45,117 nt of DNA from positions 1 through 45,117 of the forward strand of contig PUHN01000027.1 of NCBI GenBank assembly GCA_002967695.1, given 5' to 3'. Source of the DNA: Rhodobacteraceae bacterium WD3A24 (lineage in GTDB: Bacteria > Pseudomonadota > Alphaproteobacteria > Rhodobacterales > Rhodobacteraceae). Position numbers and translations under genes: made by a program. A model generated the notes under the pieces. It saw only the letters and a list, made by a program, of their open reading frames with translations. It made no database searches and was not told where the DNA came from. Positions 10,112 through 18,119 of the stretch are shown piece by piece. Each line of letters begins with the position of its first letter. Within the stretch, counting starts at the first letter, position 1.

Positions 10112-11400
10112 CGGACGAAGCCCAGAAGTTTCGGCAGGGCGAGCACGGTGTCGGGCACGAAGGTGATGATGAACAGCACCGCCACCTCGATGACGAAGAA
10201 GGGCATGATCTGGCGCACCAGCCGCGCCATGCCCACGCCGGCGACACCCTCGGCCACGAACAGGCACAGCCCCAGCGGCGGGGTGATCAGCCCGATCATC
10301 AGGTTGAAGATGACGATGATGGCGAAATGCACCGGGTCGATGCCGAAGCCCATGGCGATGGGGTGGACGATGGGCACCAGCACCAGAAGCGCGGCGATCC
10401 CTTCGAGGAACAGCCCCACGAACAGAAACAGTGCGATCACGATCAGCAGGAAGATCACCCGGCTGTCCACGTTGGCCAGAACCAGATCGGTGAGCATGTT
10501 GGGCACGCGGTTGTAGGTCATCAGCCAGTTGGCCGCCGACACCGCCGCGATGATGATCATGATGACCGCGCTGTCGCGCATGGACTCCGAGAGTATCCGT
10601 GGCAGGTCCGACACGCGCACCTCGCGGTAGAGCCCCATGCCCACGACCACCGCATAGGCCACCGCGAAACTCGCCGCCTCGGTCGGCGTGACGATACCCA
10701 GAACGATCGAGCCGACGACGAATACCGGCATCAGCAGCGGAATGATCCCGCCCAGAAGCGCGCCCGCCTGGCTGGGAATTTCCGCCAGCGCCTGGCGGTC
10801 CGATGGTCCGCCCGATTTCACGCGGTTGACGCGGATCATCACATAGGCCGACAGGAACAGCGCCAGAAGCAGCCCCGGCACGACGCCGCCAAGGAACATC
10901 GCCGGCACCGACACCCCGCCCACGGTGAGCGCATAGATGATCACCGGGATCGAGGGCGGGATGATCGGCCCGATCACCGAACTCGCCGCGGTGAGCGCCG
11001 CGGCGAAATCGCGCCGGTAGCCCGCGCGCTCCATCTCGGGGATGAAGACCCGCCCGATGGCCGAGGTGTCGGCCACCGCCGAGCCCGACAGCCCCGCAAA
11101 GACCACGCTAGCCCAGATGTTGACCAGCGCGAGCCCCGCGCGCAGCCGGCCCACGATGACGATGGAGAAGGCGATGATGCGCCGGGTGATCCCCGAGGCG
11201 TTCATCAGCTCGCCGGCCAGCACGAAAAGCGGGATCGCCAGCAGCGGAAACGAGTTGATGCCCCGGAACATTTCGGTTGCGACGATGCGCGGGTGATAGG
11301 GAAACTCGCCCGTGGCCATGAACCACATCAGCGCCGCGACGATGGCAAAGGCCACCGGAACGCCCAGAACCAGTCCGCCAAGAAGAATTGCATAGACCAT
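10108..11400 (-). CDS. TRAP transporter large permease (DctM family)
   Basis: The 12-helix subunit that carries substrate through the inner membrane in tripartite ATP-independent periplasmic transport, driven by an ion gradient. The 430-residue protein is hydrophobic throughout. It opens with MVYAILLGGLVLGVPVAFAI and contains the family segments GRVFIPEM and IGPIIPPSIPVIIYAL, and the second-half motif LITPPLGLCLFVAEGV. It lies three bases after the small permease gene and overlaps quiC by four. The catabolic genes on both sides suggest quinate, shikimate or dehydroshikimate as cargo; the sequence alone does not fix the substrate. Confidence 0.95.
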   Translation of the reverse strand: MVYAILLGGLVLGVPVAFAIVAALMWFMATGEFPYHPRIVATEMFRGINSFPLLAIPLFVLAGELMNASGITRRIIAFSIVIVGRLRAGLALVNIWASVVFAGLSGSAVADTSAIGRVFIPEMERAGYRRDFAAALTAASSVIGPIIPPSIPVIIYALTVGGVSVPAMFLGGVVPGLLLALFLSAYVMIRVNRVKSGGPSDRQALAEIPSQAGALLGGIIPLLMPVFVVGSIVLGIVTPTEAASFAVAYAVVVGMGLYREVRVSDLPRILSESMRDSAVIMIIIAAVSAANWLMTYNRVPNMLTDLVLANVDSRVIFLLIVIALFLFVGLFLEGIAALLVLVPIVHPIAMGFGIDPVHFAIIVIFNLMIGLITPPLGLCLFVAEGVAGVGMARLVRQIMPFFVIEVAVLFIITFVPDTVLALPKLLGFVR

Positions 11401-11403
11401 GAC

Positions 11404-11940
11404 TCAGACCTCGCCCCGGCGAATGTCGCGGATGCGGCGCGCTGCCCTCAGGGCGGCGGCCAGCGCCAGCAGCGCCCCGCCCAGCACGATGGCGAACTGC
11501 CAGGGCGCCATCGTCCCGAATACGCCAAGCCAGCTCATGCCCGTCGCCCCGGCAAGCCCTTCGGCGGCCGTGACGATGCCCGAGGCCTCGCGCTCGCCCC
11601 GGCTTTCGATGAACATCAGCCCCGAGCGTACCAGCAGCCCGCCGATGGCGATCATCGCCACGTCCACCACGGCGAACAGCACGGCACGGGCGCGGGCGGG
11701 CAGCGGATCGGTCAGCAGGGTAAAGCGGATGTGGCGGTCCTGCATGTAGGCCATGGCCACCCCGAACATGACGCCGTAGATCGACAGGTAGATCGGCATC
11801 TCCTCGCCCCAGGCCCAGGACTGGTTCAGGGTGTAGCGGCGCAGCGAATTGACGAAGACGACAAGGAAGACGCCCGCCATGCACAGCGCGGCGCCCGCGG
11901 CGAATATCCGTGTGAAGGCGCTGTCGAGTCGGTCGAGCAT
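11404..11940 (-). CDS. TRAP transporter small permease (DctQ family)
   Basis: The four-helix partner of the large permease, needed for a stable membrane complex. The 178-residue protein has hydrophobic stretches near residues 12-30, 45-63, 87-105 and 142-163, separated by the WGEEMPIYLSIYGVMFG segment, a DctQ hallmark. The C-terminus is basic (RAARRIRDIRRGEV), as expected on the cytosolic side. The gene follows the binding-protein gene by 61 bases; that gap contains a strong hairpin. Confidence 0.92.
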   Translation of the reverse strand: MLDRLDSAFTRIFAAGAALCMAGVFLVVFVNSLRRYTLNQSWAWGEEMPIYLSIYGVMFGVAMAYMQDRHIRFTLLTDPLPARARAVLFAVVDVAMIAIGGLLVRSGLMFIESRGEREASGIVTAAEGLAGATGMSWLGVFGTMAPWQFAIVLGGALLALAAALRAARRIRDIRRGEV

Positions 11941-11962
11941 GGGAAGCTCCGTGAACAGAGTC

Positions 11963-11989
11963 GGGGCGGGCCGACGCGCGGCCCGCCCC
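11963..11989 (-). terminator. Strong intercistronic hairpin between TRAP binding-protein and permease genes
   Basis: GGGGCGGGCC (11963-11972) pairs perfectly with GGCCCGCCCC (11980-11989) across a seven-base loop. It lies inside the operon, just after the binding-protein gene and before the permeases, and has no T tract. Partial termination or 3'-end protection would raise binding-protein levels over the permeases, as is usual for such transporters; that role is inferred. Confidence 0.55.
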
Positions 11990-12001
11990 CAGCATGCCGG
12001 A

Positions 12002-13024
12002 TCAGCTTTCGCCGGTCACCTCGGCGACGGCATCCTGAAGCCGGTCGATCCACTCGGCATCATCGCCGAGTTCGCCGCGCAGCCATTCCGCCACGGCCGG
12101 CTGGGCCGCGTCGCGGAACTGCGCCAGCTCCTCGCCGGTGGGCGCGTAGACTTCCATGCCCTCTTCCGAGACGGCGCGCAGGCCCTCTGCCGAGGTGAAC
12201 TGCTGGATCGCGCGGCCCATCGTGCCCGCGATGCGGCCGGCGCGGTCGATCACGGCCTGCTCGGCTGGGTCGAGCGACTGGTAGAACTCCTCGTTGATCA
12301 GGAGGAAGTCGGTGGCATACACGTGCCCGTCCAGCGTCAGGTAGTCCTGCAGCTCGTGCAGGTTGTTGTTGTAGATCACGCCGACGGGGTTCTCCTGCCC
12401 GTCCACGACACCGGTCGCCAGCGCGTTGGGCAGCTCGGTCCACGGCACCGGCGTGGGCTCGCCGCCCAGCCCCTCGACCAGCTCGACGTAAAGCGGAATG
12501 GGCTGGACGCGGAAACGCAGGCCTTCCATGTCGGCGGGCGTGCGGATCTCGCGCTGGTTGTTGGTGAAGTGACGCACGCCGGTCTCGCCGTAAGCCAGCG
12601 TCCGCAGCCCCGATTCCTCGAGGCAGTGCTGCGCCAGCGCGTCGCCGAAGGGCCCGTCGAGGACGTCCCACGCAACGGTCGGGTCGGGGAACATGTAGGG
12701 GATGTCGAGCACCTGCGCAGCGGCGCAGACGCGGCTCATCGCGCCCGAGACCATGACGACCTGCGTCAGCCCCTCCTGCGCCTGCTCGACCAGTTCGTTC
12801 TCGTCACCCAGCGCGCCGGCGGGGAACAGGTCCACCTCGACATCGGTCTGGGCCTCGACGATGTTCTCGAAGATCGCCGCGGCCGCGCCCTTCTTGGAGC
12901 TTGTCCAGTCCTCGGGGTCGACATGGGCGAAGCGGATCGTCTGTGCCTCGGCCATTCCCGCGCCGAGGCTCAGCGTCAGCGCCGCGGCGGCGCCCGTGAG
13001 GGCTTTCGTGGTTAGGTTACGCAT
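12002..13024 (-). CDS. TRAP transporter substrate-binding protein (DctP family)
   Basis: The periplasmic receptor that captures the ligand and delivers it to the TRAP permease. The 340-residue precursor has a Sec signal peptide (MRNLTTKALT, then an Ala/Leu-rich core) with likely cleavage near residues 27-28 (AEA-Q). The mature part shows DctP features: FAHVDPEDW at the N-terminus, the MEGLRFRVQ segment bearing the conserved carboxylate-binding Arg, and NPVGVIYNNNLHELQDYLTL. The start was set at MRNL, preceded by AAGGGAGG, rather than at an ATG 13 codons upstream. Carboxylate ligands are expected; quinate or shikimate is inferred from the operon. Confidence 0.93.
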   Translation of the reverse strand: MRNLTTKALTGAAAALTLSLGAGMAEAQTIRFAHVDPEDWTSSKKGAAAAIFENIVEAQTDVEVDLFPAGALGDENELVEQAQEGLTQVVMVSGAMSRVCAAAQVLDIPYMFPDPTVAWDVLDGPFGDALAQHCLEESGLRTLAYGETGVRHFTNNQREIRTPADMEGLRFRVQPIPLYVELVEGLGGEPTPVPWTELPNALATGVVDGQENPVGVIYNNNLHELQDYLTLDGHVYATDFLLINEEFYQSLDPAEQAVIDRAGRIAGTMGRAIQQFTSAEGLRAVSEEGMEVYAPTGEELAQFRDAAQPAVAEWLRGELGDDAEWIDRLQDAVAEVTGES

Positions 13025-13097
13025 CGGGTCCTCCCTTTCTTGCGTCGTTTTGCCGGGCAGCACCCGGCAGAGTGGCGAGCGGCGGCCAGGAGGGCCG

Positions 13098-13997
13098 TCA
13101 CTCGGTGAAACTCTCGAACGTGGCGCGCATGCGCTCGGGGTCGGCAGCCAGTCCGGTGAACAGTTTGAACGCCCGCGCCGCCTGGAACACCGCCATGCCC
13201 GCCCCGGGCAGCACCTTGCAGCCCCGGCGGCGCGCCTCGCGCAGCAGGTCGGTTTCCAGCGGGAAATAGACGATGTCGGCCACCCACATCTCGGGTCGCA
13301 ACAACTCGGCCGGGACCGGCGAGCCGGGAAGCTTGGCCATGCCCACCGGCGTGGCGTTGACCACCCCGTCGAGCGCCCCGCCCATCGTGTCCTCCATGCT
13401 GCCCGCCGCCTCGGCCCGGCCGGGATGGGTGGCGGCCAGCCGCTCCAGCAGGTCGTTCTGCCGCGCCCGGTCGGTATCGGCGATCAGCAGCCGGCCCACG
13501 CCGCACTCCATGAGGGCGTGCGCCACGGCCACGCCCGCCCCGCCCGCGCCGATCAGCAGCACGCGGTCGCGCCCCGCACCGTCCATGCCGCGGCGAAAGC
13601 TCTCGGCGAAGCCCCACATGTCGGTGTTGTGCCCGCTGCGCCGGCCGTCGCGGAACACCACGGTATTGATCGCGCCCACCGAGCGCGCGGCGTCCGACAG
13701 GGTGTCGACATGGCCCATCGCGGCGATCTTGTGGGGGAAGGTGACGTTGAGCCCGGCAAACCCGCACAACTCGGCGGCGTCGAGGATCTCGGCCAGCCCG
13801 CGCCCCTCATGCGCCTGACCGGTGTCGAAGAGACGGTAGCTCAGGCGCAGCCCCTGTGCCTCGGCCTCGGCCTCGTGCATGCGGGGTGTGCGCGACAACT
13901 GGATCCCGCTGCCCACCAGCCCCACCAGCGCCGCGGGCACGCAGGCGCGTCCGGTCATCCCTGCAGGCACAGGCGGCGTGGCGATCTCTTCAAGCAC
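13098..13997 (-). CDS. aroE: Shikimate/quinate dehydrogenase (AroE family), probably NAD-dependent and catabolic
   Basis: An AroE-superfamily oxidoreductase, first gene of the catabolic operon. From a GTG with AGGGAG about 7 bases upstream it has 299 residues. The substrate site reads SRT (35-37) where biosynthetic AroE usually has Ser-x-Ser; NVTFPHK with catalytic Lys90, Asn111 and Asp126 are intact. The dinucleotide loop GAGGAG (150-155) is followed by ADTD (173-176) instead of the NRT that grips the NADP phosphate. The acidic residue there and the Thr in the first motif resemble NAD-dependent quinate/shikimate dehydrogenases such as that of Corynebacterium. I infer oxidation of quinate or shikimate for growth rather than biosynthesis. 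A start at an internal ATG (13958) is possible but has a poorer ribosome site. Confidence 0.88.
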   Translation of the reverse strand: MLEEIATPPVPAGMTGRACVPAALVGLVGSGIQLSRTPRMHEAEAEAQGLRLSYRLFDTGQAHEGRGLAEILDAAELCGFAGLNVTFPHKIAAMGHVDTLSDAARSVGAINTVVFRDGRRSGHNTDMWGFAESFRRGMDGAGRDRVLLIGAGGAGVAVAHALMECGVGRLLIADTDRARQNDLLERLAATHPGRAEAAGSMEDTMGGALDGVVNATPVGMAKLPGSPVPAELLRPEMWVADIVYFPLETDLLREARRRGCKVLPGAGMAVFQAARAFKLFTGLAADPERMRATFESFTE

Positions 13998-14054
13998 GGC
14001 GCTTCTCCCTTCGCCGGTCACCTCCGGGCACGGGCGATGACGACGTCGCACAGC

Positions 14055-14105
14055 ATTTAACCGTATAGTTAATTTGTCAACAGATTTTGTACCGGACAGT
14101 TAAAT
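14055..14105. promoter_or_regulatory. Divergent operator/promoter region between aroE and tetR genes
   Basis: An AT-rich island in a GC-rich intergenic gap. It holds a perfect inverted repeat TTAAC-N6-GTTAA (14057-14072). ACCGTATAGTTAA (14060-14072) is repeated as ACCGGACAGTTAA 31 bp later (14091-14103), about three helical turns. On the minus strand a TTGACA (-35-like, 14075-14080) faces the operon, with the palindrome over the expected -10 area. This fits binding by the adjacent TetR-family protein to repress both directions. Exact -10 boxes are not clear. Confidence 0.6.
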
Positions 14106-14181
14106 CCATCGCCCGCGCGGCTGGTGTCCCGCCGCGCGGTTTGGCATGATCGGCCCGCCGAAGAACAAGAAGGACCGAATA

Positions 14182-14844
14182 ATGACAGGGCAGAAGGGCC
14201 ACGCGACCGCCGAGCGCGCCCGCTGGAAACAGGACCCCGACGCCGTGCGCGCCGATATCCTGCGAATCGCGACATCCGAATTCGCCCGCGCAGGGCTGGA
14301 CGGCGCGCGCATGGACGAGATCGCGGCGCGCACCCGCACCTCGAAGCGGATGATCTACTACTATTTCGGCGACAAGGCGGGGCTGTACCGCGCCGTGCTG
14401 GAGCAGGCCTATCGCGACATGCGCCTGGGGGAGGAGGAACTCAACCTCGACGATCTTCCCGCTGACGCGGCGCTGCGGCGACTGCTGGAATACTCGTTCG
14501 ATCACCACATGCGAAACACCGACTTCATCCGCCTTGTGATGAACGAGAACATGCACAACGGCGAGTATCTCGAGTTATCAGACGAGATCCGGCGGCTGAA
14601 CGCCTCGGCGATCGAGCGGGTCGAGTCGATCTATGCGCGCGGCTGCGCCGAGGGCGTGTTCCGGGCCGGGCTCTCGCCGATGCATCTGCACTGGTTCATC
14701 AGCGGGCTGAGCTTCTTCAACAGCTCCAACCGCGCGACTTTCGCGCTGATCTTCGGCGATGCGCTGTTCGCCCCCGACGGGCAGGAAGCCCTGCGCGGCG
14801 AGATCGTGGAGATGATCATGCGATACGTCGCAGCGCCCGGGTGA
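14182..14844 (+). CDS. TetR/AcrR-family regulator of the quinate/shikimate operon
   Basis: A one-component repressor of 220 residues. The N-terminal helix-turn-helix spans about residues 20-66, with the recognition part TRTSKRMIYYYFGDKAGLYRAVLE typical of the family. The rest is an all-helical ligand-binding and dimer domain. The start at MTGQKGH has AAGGA about 7 bases upstream; an in-frame ATG 12 codons earlier is less likely. The gene is divergent from the catabolic operon across a gap containing an inverted repeat, the classic layout for a local TetR regulator. The likely inducer is a pathway compound such as quinate, shikimate, dehydroshikimate or protocatechuate (inference). It converges on rnhA with 14 bases between. 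Confidence 0.9.
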   Translation: MTGQKGHATAERARWKQDPDAVRADILRIATSEFARAGLDGARMDEIAARTRTSKRMIYYYFGDKAGLYRAVLEQAYRDMRLGEEELNLDDLPADAALRRLLEYSFDHHMRNTDFIRLVMNENMHNGEYLELSDEIRRLNASAIERVESIYARGCAEGVFRAGLSPMHLHWFISGLSFFNSSNRATFALIFGDALFAPDGQEALRGEIVEMIMRYVAAPG

Positions 14845-14858
14845 GCGCCGGCGGCCCG

Positions 14859-15329
14859 CTATCCCCGCGCGGCGCTTTTCGGCTTGAAGGGCGCCATGCC
14901 CTGGCGGGCCAGTTCGTCGGCGCGCTCGTTCTCCGGGTGGCCGGCATGGCCCTTGATCCACTGCCAGTGGACCTCGTGACGATTCTGCGCCGCGTCGAGG
15001 CGGCGCCACAACTCGGCGTTCTTGACGGGCTTGCGCGTCGAGGTCTTCCAGCCGTTGCGCTTCCAGCCGTGCAGCCACTGGGTGATGCCGTTCTTCACAT
15101 AGGCGCTGTCGGTCACGATCGTGATGGGCGAGGGCCGCGTCAGGCTTTCCAGCGCCATGATGGCGGCCATCAGTTCCATGCGGTTGTTGGTGGTCTCGGC
15201 CTCGCCGCCGCTGAGCTCGCGCTCGCGGATCACCTTGTCGCCCTCGCGCGCCTGCAACAGCACGCCCCAGCCGCCGGGGCCCGGGTTGCCGCTGCAGGCC
15301 CCGTCGGTGAAGGCGCGGAACTCAGCCAT
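14859..15329 (-). CDS. rnhA: Ribonuclease HI
   Basis: Degrades the RNA strand of RNA-DNA hybrids such as R-loops and primers. The 156-residue product carries all catalytic residues: D9 (FTDGAC), E52 (NNRMEL), D74 (VTDSAY) and D138 (ERADEL), plus the loop His128 (GHAGH). The basic handle [16 protein letters not shown], as in the E. coli enzyme, is present. The ATG overlaps the end of the DUF3429 gene by eight bases, implying coupled translation in an ispH-DUF3429-rnhA operon. Confidence 0.97.
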   Translation of the reverse strand: MAEFRAFTDGACSGNPGPGGWGVLLQAREGDKVIRERELSGGEAETTNNRMELMAAIMALESLTRPSPITIVTDSAYVKNGITQWLHGWKRNGWKTSTRKPVKNAELWRRLDAAQNRHEVHWQWIKGHAGHPENERADELARQGMAPFKPKSAARG

Positions 15330-15768
15330 GATAGAGCCCAAGCGCCAGGCACGGCACCACCACCGCCGTCAGCCCCAGCCGCAGCGCGATCCACCACTCC
15401 GGGGCATAGCGGCGCACCCAGAAATAGGCGTCGAGCACGAGGATCCCGACGAAGCCCAGCATCAGCGCGCGCAGCGCCTCGCGGGGGTCGTCACCGACCG
15501 CCAGCAACACCCACAGCGCCGGCACCACGCTGAGCGCGAAGGCCGTCCGGTCGGTGCGCCGCGATGCGAAGCCCCAAAGCGCGCCCGACATGAAGCACAG
15601 GATGACGACGCCGTAATCGACCAGCAGGCTCACGCCCGCGAGCCGCGCGTTGACGAGATCGGTCGTGAAACGGGCAAGCACCGGCATCAGCGCCGTCAAC
15701 GCCCCCCAGACGAAGGGGGCGAGCCCGGCAACCCCGAGGACCAGCGCCGCGCGCGGCGGCGTGGTCAT
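15322..15768 (-). CDS. DUF3429 integral membrane protein
   Basis: A 148-residue inner-membrane protein with about five hydrophobic segments and the Gly/Ala-rich [14 protein letters not shown] start, resembling DUF3429 proteins of alphaproteobacteria. Function is unknown. The segment [17 protein letters not shown] is the best-conserved part of the family. The ATG overlaps the ispH stop by four bases (ATGA), and its own end overlaps rnhA by eight, so it is translated as the middle gene of a tight operon. Similar proteins often sit beside ispH and rnhA in this order. Confidence 0.82.
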   Translation of the reverse strand: MTTPPRAALVLGVAGLAPFVWGALTALMPVLARFTTDLVNARLAGVSLLVDYGVVILCFMSGALWGFASRRTDRTAFALSVVPALWVLLAVGDDPREALRALMLGFVGILVLDAYFWVRRYAPEWWIALRLGLTAVVVPCLALGLYHG

Positions 15769-16745
15769 GCCCGGGCCCCCGCGCCCTGTGGGCGGGCGGC
15801 GTCGCGCAGTGCCCGCGGCACCTTGAATTCCACCTGTTCGACGGCCGTCTCGACCGTCTCGCGGGTGACGTCATAGCGCGCGGCGAAGGCGTCGCAGACT
15901 TCCTCGACCAGAAGCTCGGGCGCCGAGGCGCCCGCGGTCACGCCCACCGCCCGCGCACCGTCGAGCGCGCGCCAGTCGATATCGGCGGCACGCTGGACCA
16001 GCTGGGAATAGCCGCAGCCCGCCGCGCGCCCCACCTCGACCAGCCGGCGCGAGTTCGAGGAGTTCGGCGCCCCGATCACCAGCAGCGCGTCGATATGGGG
16101 CGCCATCGCCTTGACGGCGGCCTGCCGGTTCGTGGTCGCGTAGCAGATGTCTTCCTTGTGCGGCCCCTCGATCGCCGGGTAGCGCGCTTTCAGCCGCGCC
16201 ACGATTCCCGCAGTGTCATCGACCGACAGCGTCGTCTGCGTGATGAAGGCAAGGCTGTCGGGGTCGCGCACCTGCAGCCGGTCCACATCCGCTTCCGTCT
16301 CGACTAGCAGCACCGCGCCCTCGGGCAGCTGGCCCATCGTTCCGATCGTCTCGGGGTGGCCGGCATGGCCGATCATCACGATCTGGCGGCCCGCCTCGTG
16401 GTGACGCTCGGCCTCGACATGCACCTTCGAGACCAGCGGGCATGTCGCGTCCACGTAGACCATCTCGCGCCGCGCGGCCTCGGCCGGGACCGCCTTGGGC
16501 ACACCATGGGCCGAGAAGATCACGGGCCGGTCGCCGGGGCACTCGTCGAGTTCCTCGACGAACACCGCGCCCTTGGCGCGCAGATCGTCCACCACATAGC
16601 GGTTGTGCACGATCTCGTGGCGCACATAGACCGGCGCGCCCCATTTCTCGAGCGCCATCTCGACGATCTTGATCGCCCGGTCCACACCCGCGCAGAACCC
16701 GCGCGGCGCGGCCAGGTAGAGTGTCAGCGGCGGCTTTGCGGTCAT
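15765..16745 (-). CDS. ispH: 4-hydroxy-3-methylbut-2-enyl diphosphate reductase IspH
   Basis: The last step of the MEP isoprenoid pathway: reductive dehydration of HMBPP to IPP and DMAPP by a [4Fe-4S] enzyme. The 326-residue protein has the three cluster cysteines at C18 (PRGFCAGV), C102 ([11 protein letters not shown]) and C201 ([10 protein letters not shown]). It also has substrate-binding His47 (EIVHNRYV), His80 (SAHGVP) and His130 (GHAGHPET), with Glu132 as proton donor, and the NSSNS motif. It starts [17 protein letters not shown]. An 86-base gap separates it from the upstream NYN gene on the same strand. Confidence 0.98.
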   Translation of the reverse strand: MTAKPPLTLYLAAPRGFCAGVDRAIKIVEMALEKWGAPVYVRHEIVHNRYVVDDLRAKGAVFVEELDECPGDRPVIFSAHGVPKAVPAEAARREMVYVDATCPLVSKVHVEAERHHEAGRQIVMIGHAGHPETIGTMGQLPEGAVLLVETEADVDRLQVRDPDSLAFITQTTLSVDDTAGIVARLKARYPAIEGPHKEDICYATTNRQAAVKAMAPHIDALLVIGAPNSSNSRRLVEVGRAAGCGYSQLVQRAADIDWRALDGARAVGVTAGASAPELLVEEVCDAFAARYDVTRETVETAVEQVEFKVPRALRDAARPQGAGARA

Positions 16746-16831
16746 CGGCGCGGGCTCCAGGGACGGGCGGGATCGCTGCCACCCGACCTAAGGCTGCGGA
16801 GGCGCCACGTCCAGCCCCCGGTGCGCCGCGG

Positions 16832-17398
16832 TCACTCGTTGCCGCCTTGGGCTGAGGTATCGCGATCCTCGCGCGGCGGGCGGCCTATCACCTCGCGCAG
16901 TTCGTCGAGTTCGATGAAGTTGTCGGCCTGGCGGCGCAGCTCGTCGGCGATCATCGGCGGCTGGCTGCGGATGGTCGAGACGACCGAGACGCGCACGCCC
17001 TGACGCTGCAGGCTCTCGACCAGCGGGCGGAAATCCCCGTCGCCCGAAAACAGCACGGCATGGTCGAGGCGCGGCGCGAGTTCCATCGCGTCCACGGCCA
17101 GCTCGATATCCATGTTGCCCTTGACCTTCCGCCGGCCCATCGAGTCAGTGTATTCCTTGGCGGGCTTGGTCACCATGGCAAAGCCGTTGTAGTTGAGCCA
17201 GTCCACCAGCGGCCGGATCGGCGAATACTCCTCGCTGTCGAGCAGGGCGGTGTAATAGAAGGCTCTCAAAAGCTTGCCGCGGCGCATGAATTCCTGCCTG
17301 AGCAGCTTGTAGTCGATGTCGAATGACAATGCCCGTGCGGCGGCATATAGATTGGCCCCGTCGATGAACAGCGCGAGCCGTTCGTCCTTGTAAAACAT
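16832..17398 (-). CDS. NYN domain protein (LabA/DUF88 family), putative RNase
   Basis: A 188-residue PIN-like NYN-domain protein, probably an endoribonuclease of RNA processing or decay. Acidic residues that would bind metal are in place: D13 (FIDGANLY), D97 (GNMDIELAVD) and D120/D122 (SGDGDFRPLV). The N-terminal IDGANLY and C-terminal VRVSVVSTIRSQPPMIADELRRQADNF-type ending are those of the LabA branch, roughly the same size as cyanobacterial LabA. The start was chosen at MFYKDERL, with GGGAAGG just upstream; the longer open frame overlaps the folK promoter region. Divergent from folK. The biological target is unknown. Confidence 0.85.
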   Translation of the reverse strand: MFYKDERLALFIDGANLYAAARALSFDIDYKLLRQEFMRRGKLLRAFYYTALLDSEEYSPIRPLVDWLNYNGFAMVTKPAKEYTDSMGRRKVKGNMDIELAVDAMELAPRLDHAVLFSGDGDFRPLVESLQRQGVRVSVVSTIRSQPPMIADELRRQADNFIELDELREVIGRPPREDRDTSAQGGNE

Positions 17399-17503
17399 GT
17401 CCTTCCCTTTCGAAAAATCGCGCCCCGCCCAGGCATCCGTGAGTGGTTTCGGGAAATCAGGCACAATGGCGGAACACGGCCCGGAGTCTAAAGGAAACTC
17501 ATC

Positions 17504-18094
17504 ATGCCGCAAGACAGCTCGGATCACGATATGAGCGGGCGCGCGCTGATCGCGCTGGGGGCCAATCTGGCCTCGACGGCGGGGCCACCGGAGGCGACGC
17601 TGCGTGCCGCGCTGGAGATGCTCGCGGTCGATCCCGATCTGCGGCCGGTACGGGCGAGCCGGCTCTACCGCACGCCGTGCTTTCCGTCAGGGGCGGGCCC
17701 GGATTATGTCAATGCAGCTGCGGAGCTGAACACGACGCTGGAGGCCGAGGCGCTTTTGGCCCGGCTGCACGCGATCGAGGCGCGCTTTGGCCGGGCGCGT
17801 GGCGAACGCTGGGGTCAGCGCACGCTCGATCTCGACCTGCTCGCCATCGGGCAGGCGGTCTTGCCCGATGCCCACACGCAGGCCGCCTGGCGCGGGCTGA
17901 CCCCCTCGGCGCAGATTCGCCGGACGCCTGGCGGGCTGATTCTGCCCCATCCGCGCCTCCAGGATCGGGGGTTCGTGCTGATTCCCCTTGCCGAGATCGC
18001 GCCGCGCTGGCGCCATCCGTTGCTCGACCTCGATGTGTGCGCCATGCGCGACGCTCTCCCCGCGGCCCGGAGGGCGGAAATTCACCCGCTCTGA
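17504..18094 (+). CDS. folK: 2-amino-4-hydroxy-6-hydroxymethyldihydropteridine pyrophosphokinase
   Basis: Transfers pyrophosphate from ATP to 6-hydroxymethyl-dihydropterin, the step before dihydropteroate synthase in folate synthesis. The 196-residue protein shows ALIALGANL at the N-terminus, the RLYRTPCFP substrate segment, DYVNAAAEL, and the ATP-site signature RWGQRTLDLDLL (the usual Pro is Gln). ILPHPRLQDRGFVLIPL completes the family pattern. The ATG is preceded by AAAGGAA. About ten N-terminal residues are extra relative to the core. No folP or folB neighbour is visible. Confidence 0.95.
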   Translation: MPQDSSDHDMSGRALIALGANLASTAGPPEATLRAALEMLAVDPDLRPVRASRLYRTPCFPSGAGPDYVNAAAELNTTLEAEALLARLHAIEARFGRARGERWGQRTLDLDLLAIGQAVLPDAHTQAAWRGLTPSAQIRRTPGGLILPHPRLQDRGFVLIPLAEIAPRWRHPLLDLDVCAMRDALPAARRAEIHPL

Positions 18095-18098
18095 GCGC

Positions 18099-18117
18099 CG
18101 CCCGCGGCCGGCGGGCG
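18099..18117 (+). terminator. Weak GC hairpin after folK
   Basis: CGCCCGC (18099-18105) pairs with GCGGGCG (18111-18117) around GGCCG, starting five bases after the folK stop. There is no T tract. It separates folK from the rpoZ promoter elements. Confidence 0.35.
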
Positions 18118-18119
18118 CC

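Noticed and set aside
8159-10516. A 785-codon plus-strand frame opposite quiC
   Set aside because: Mirror of the quiC codon pattern with no domain features; quiC on the minus strand has all its catalytic residues.
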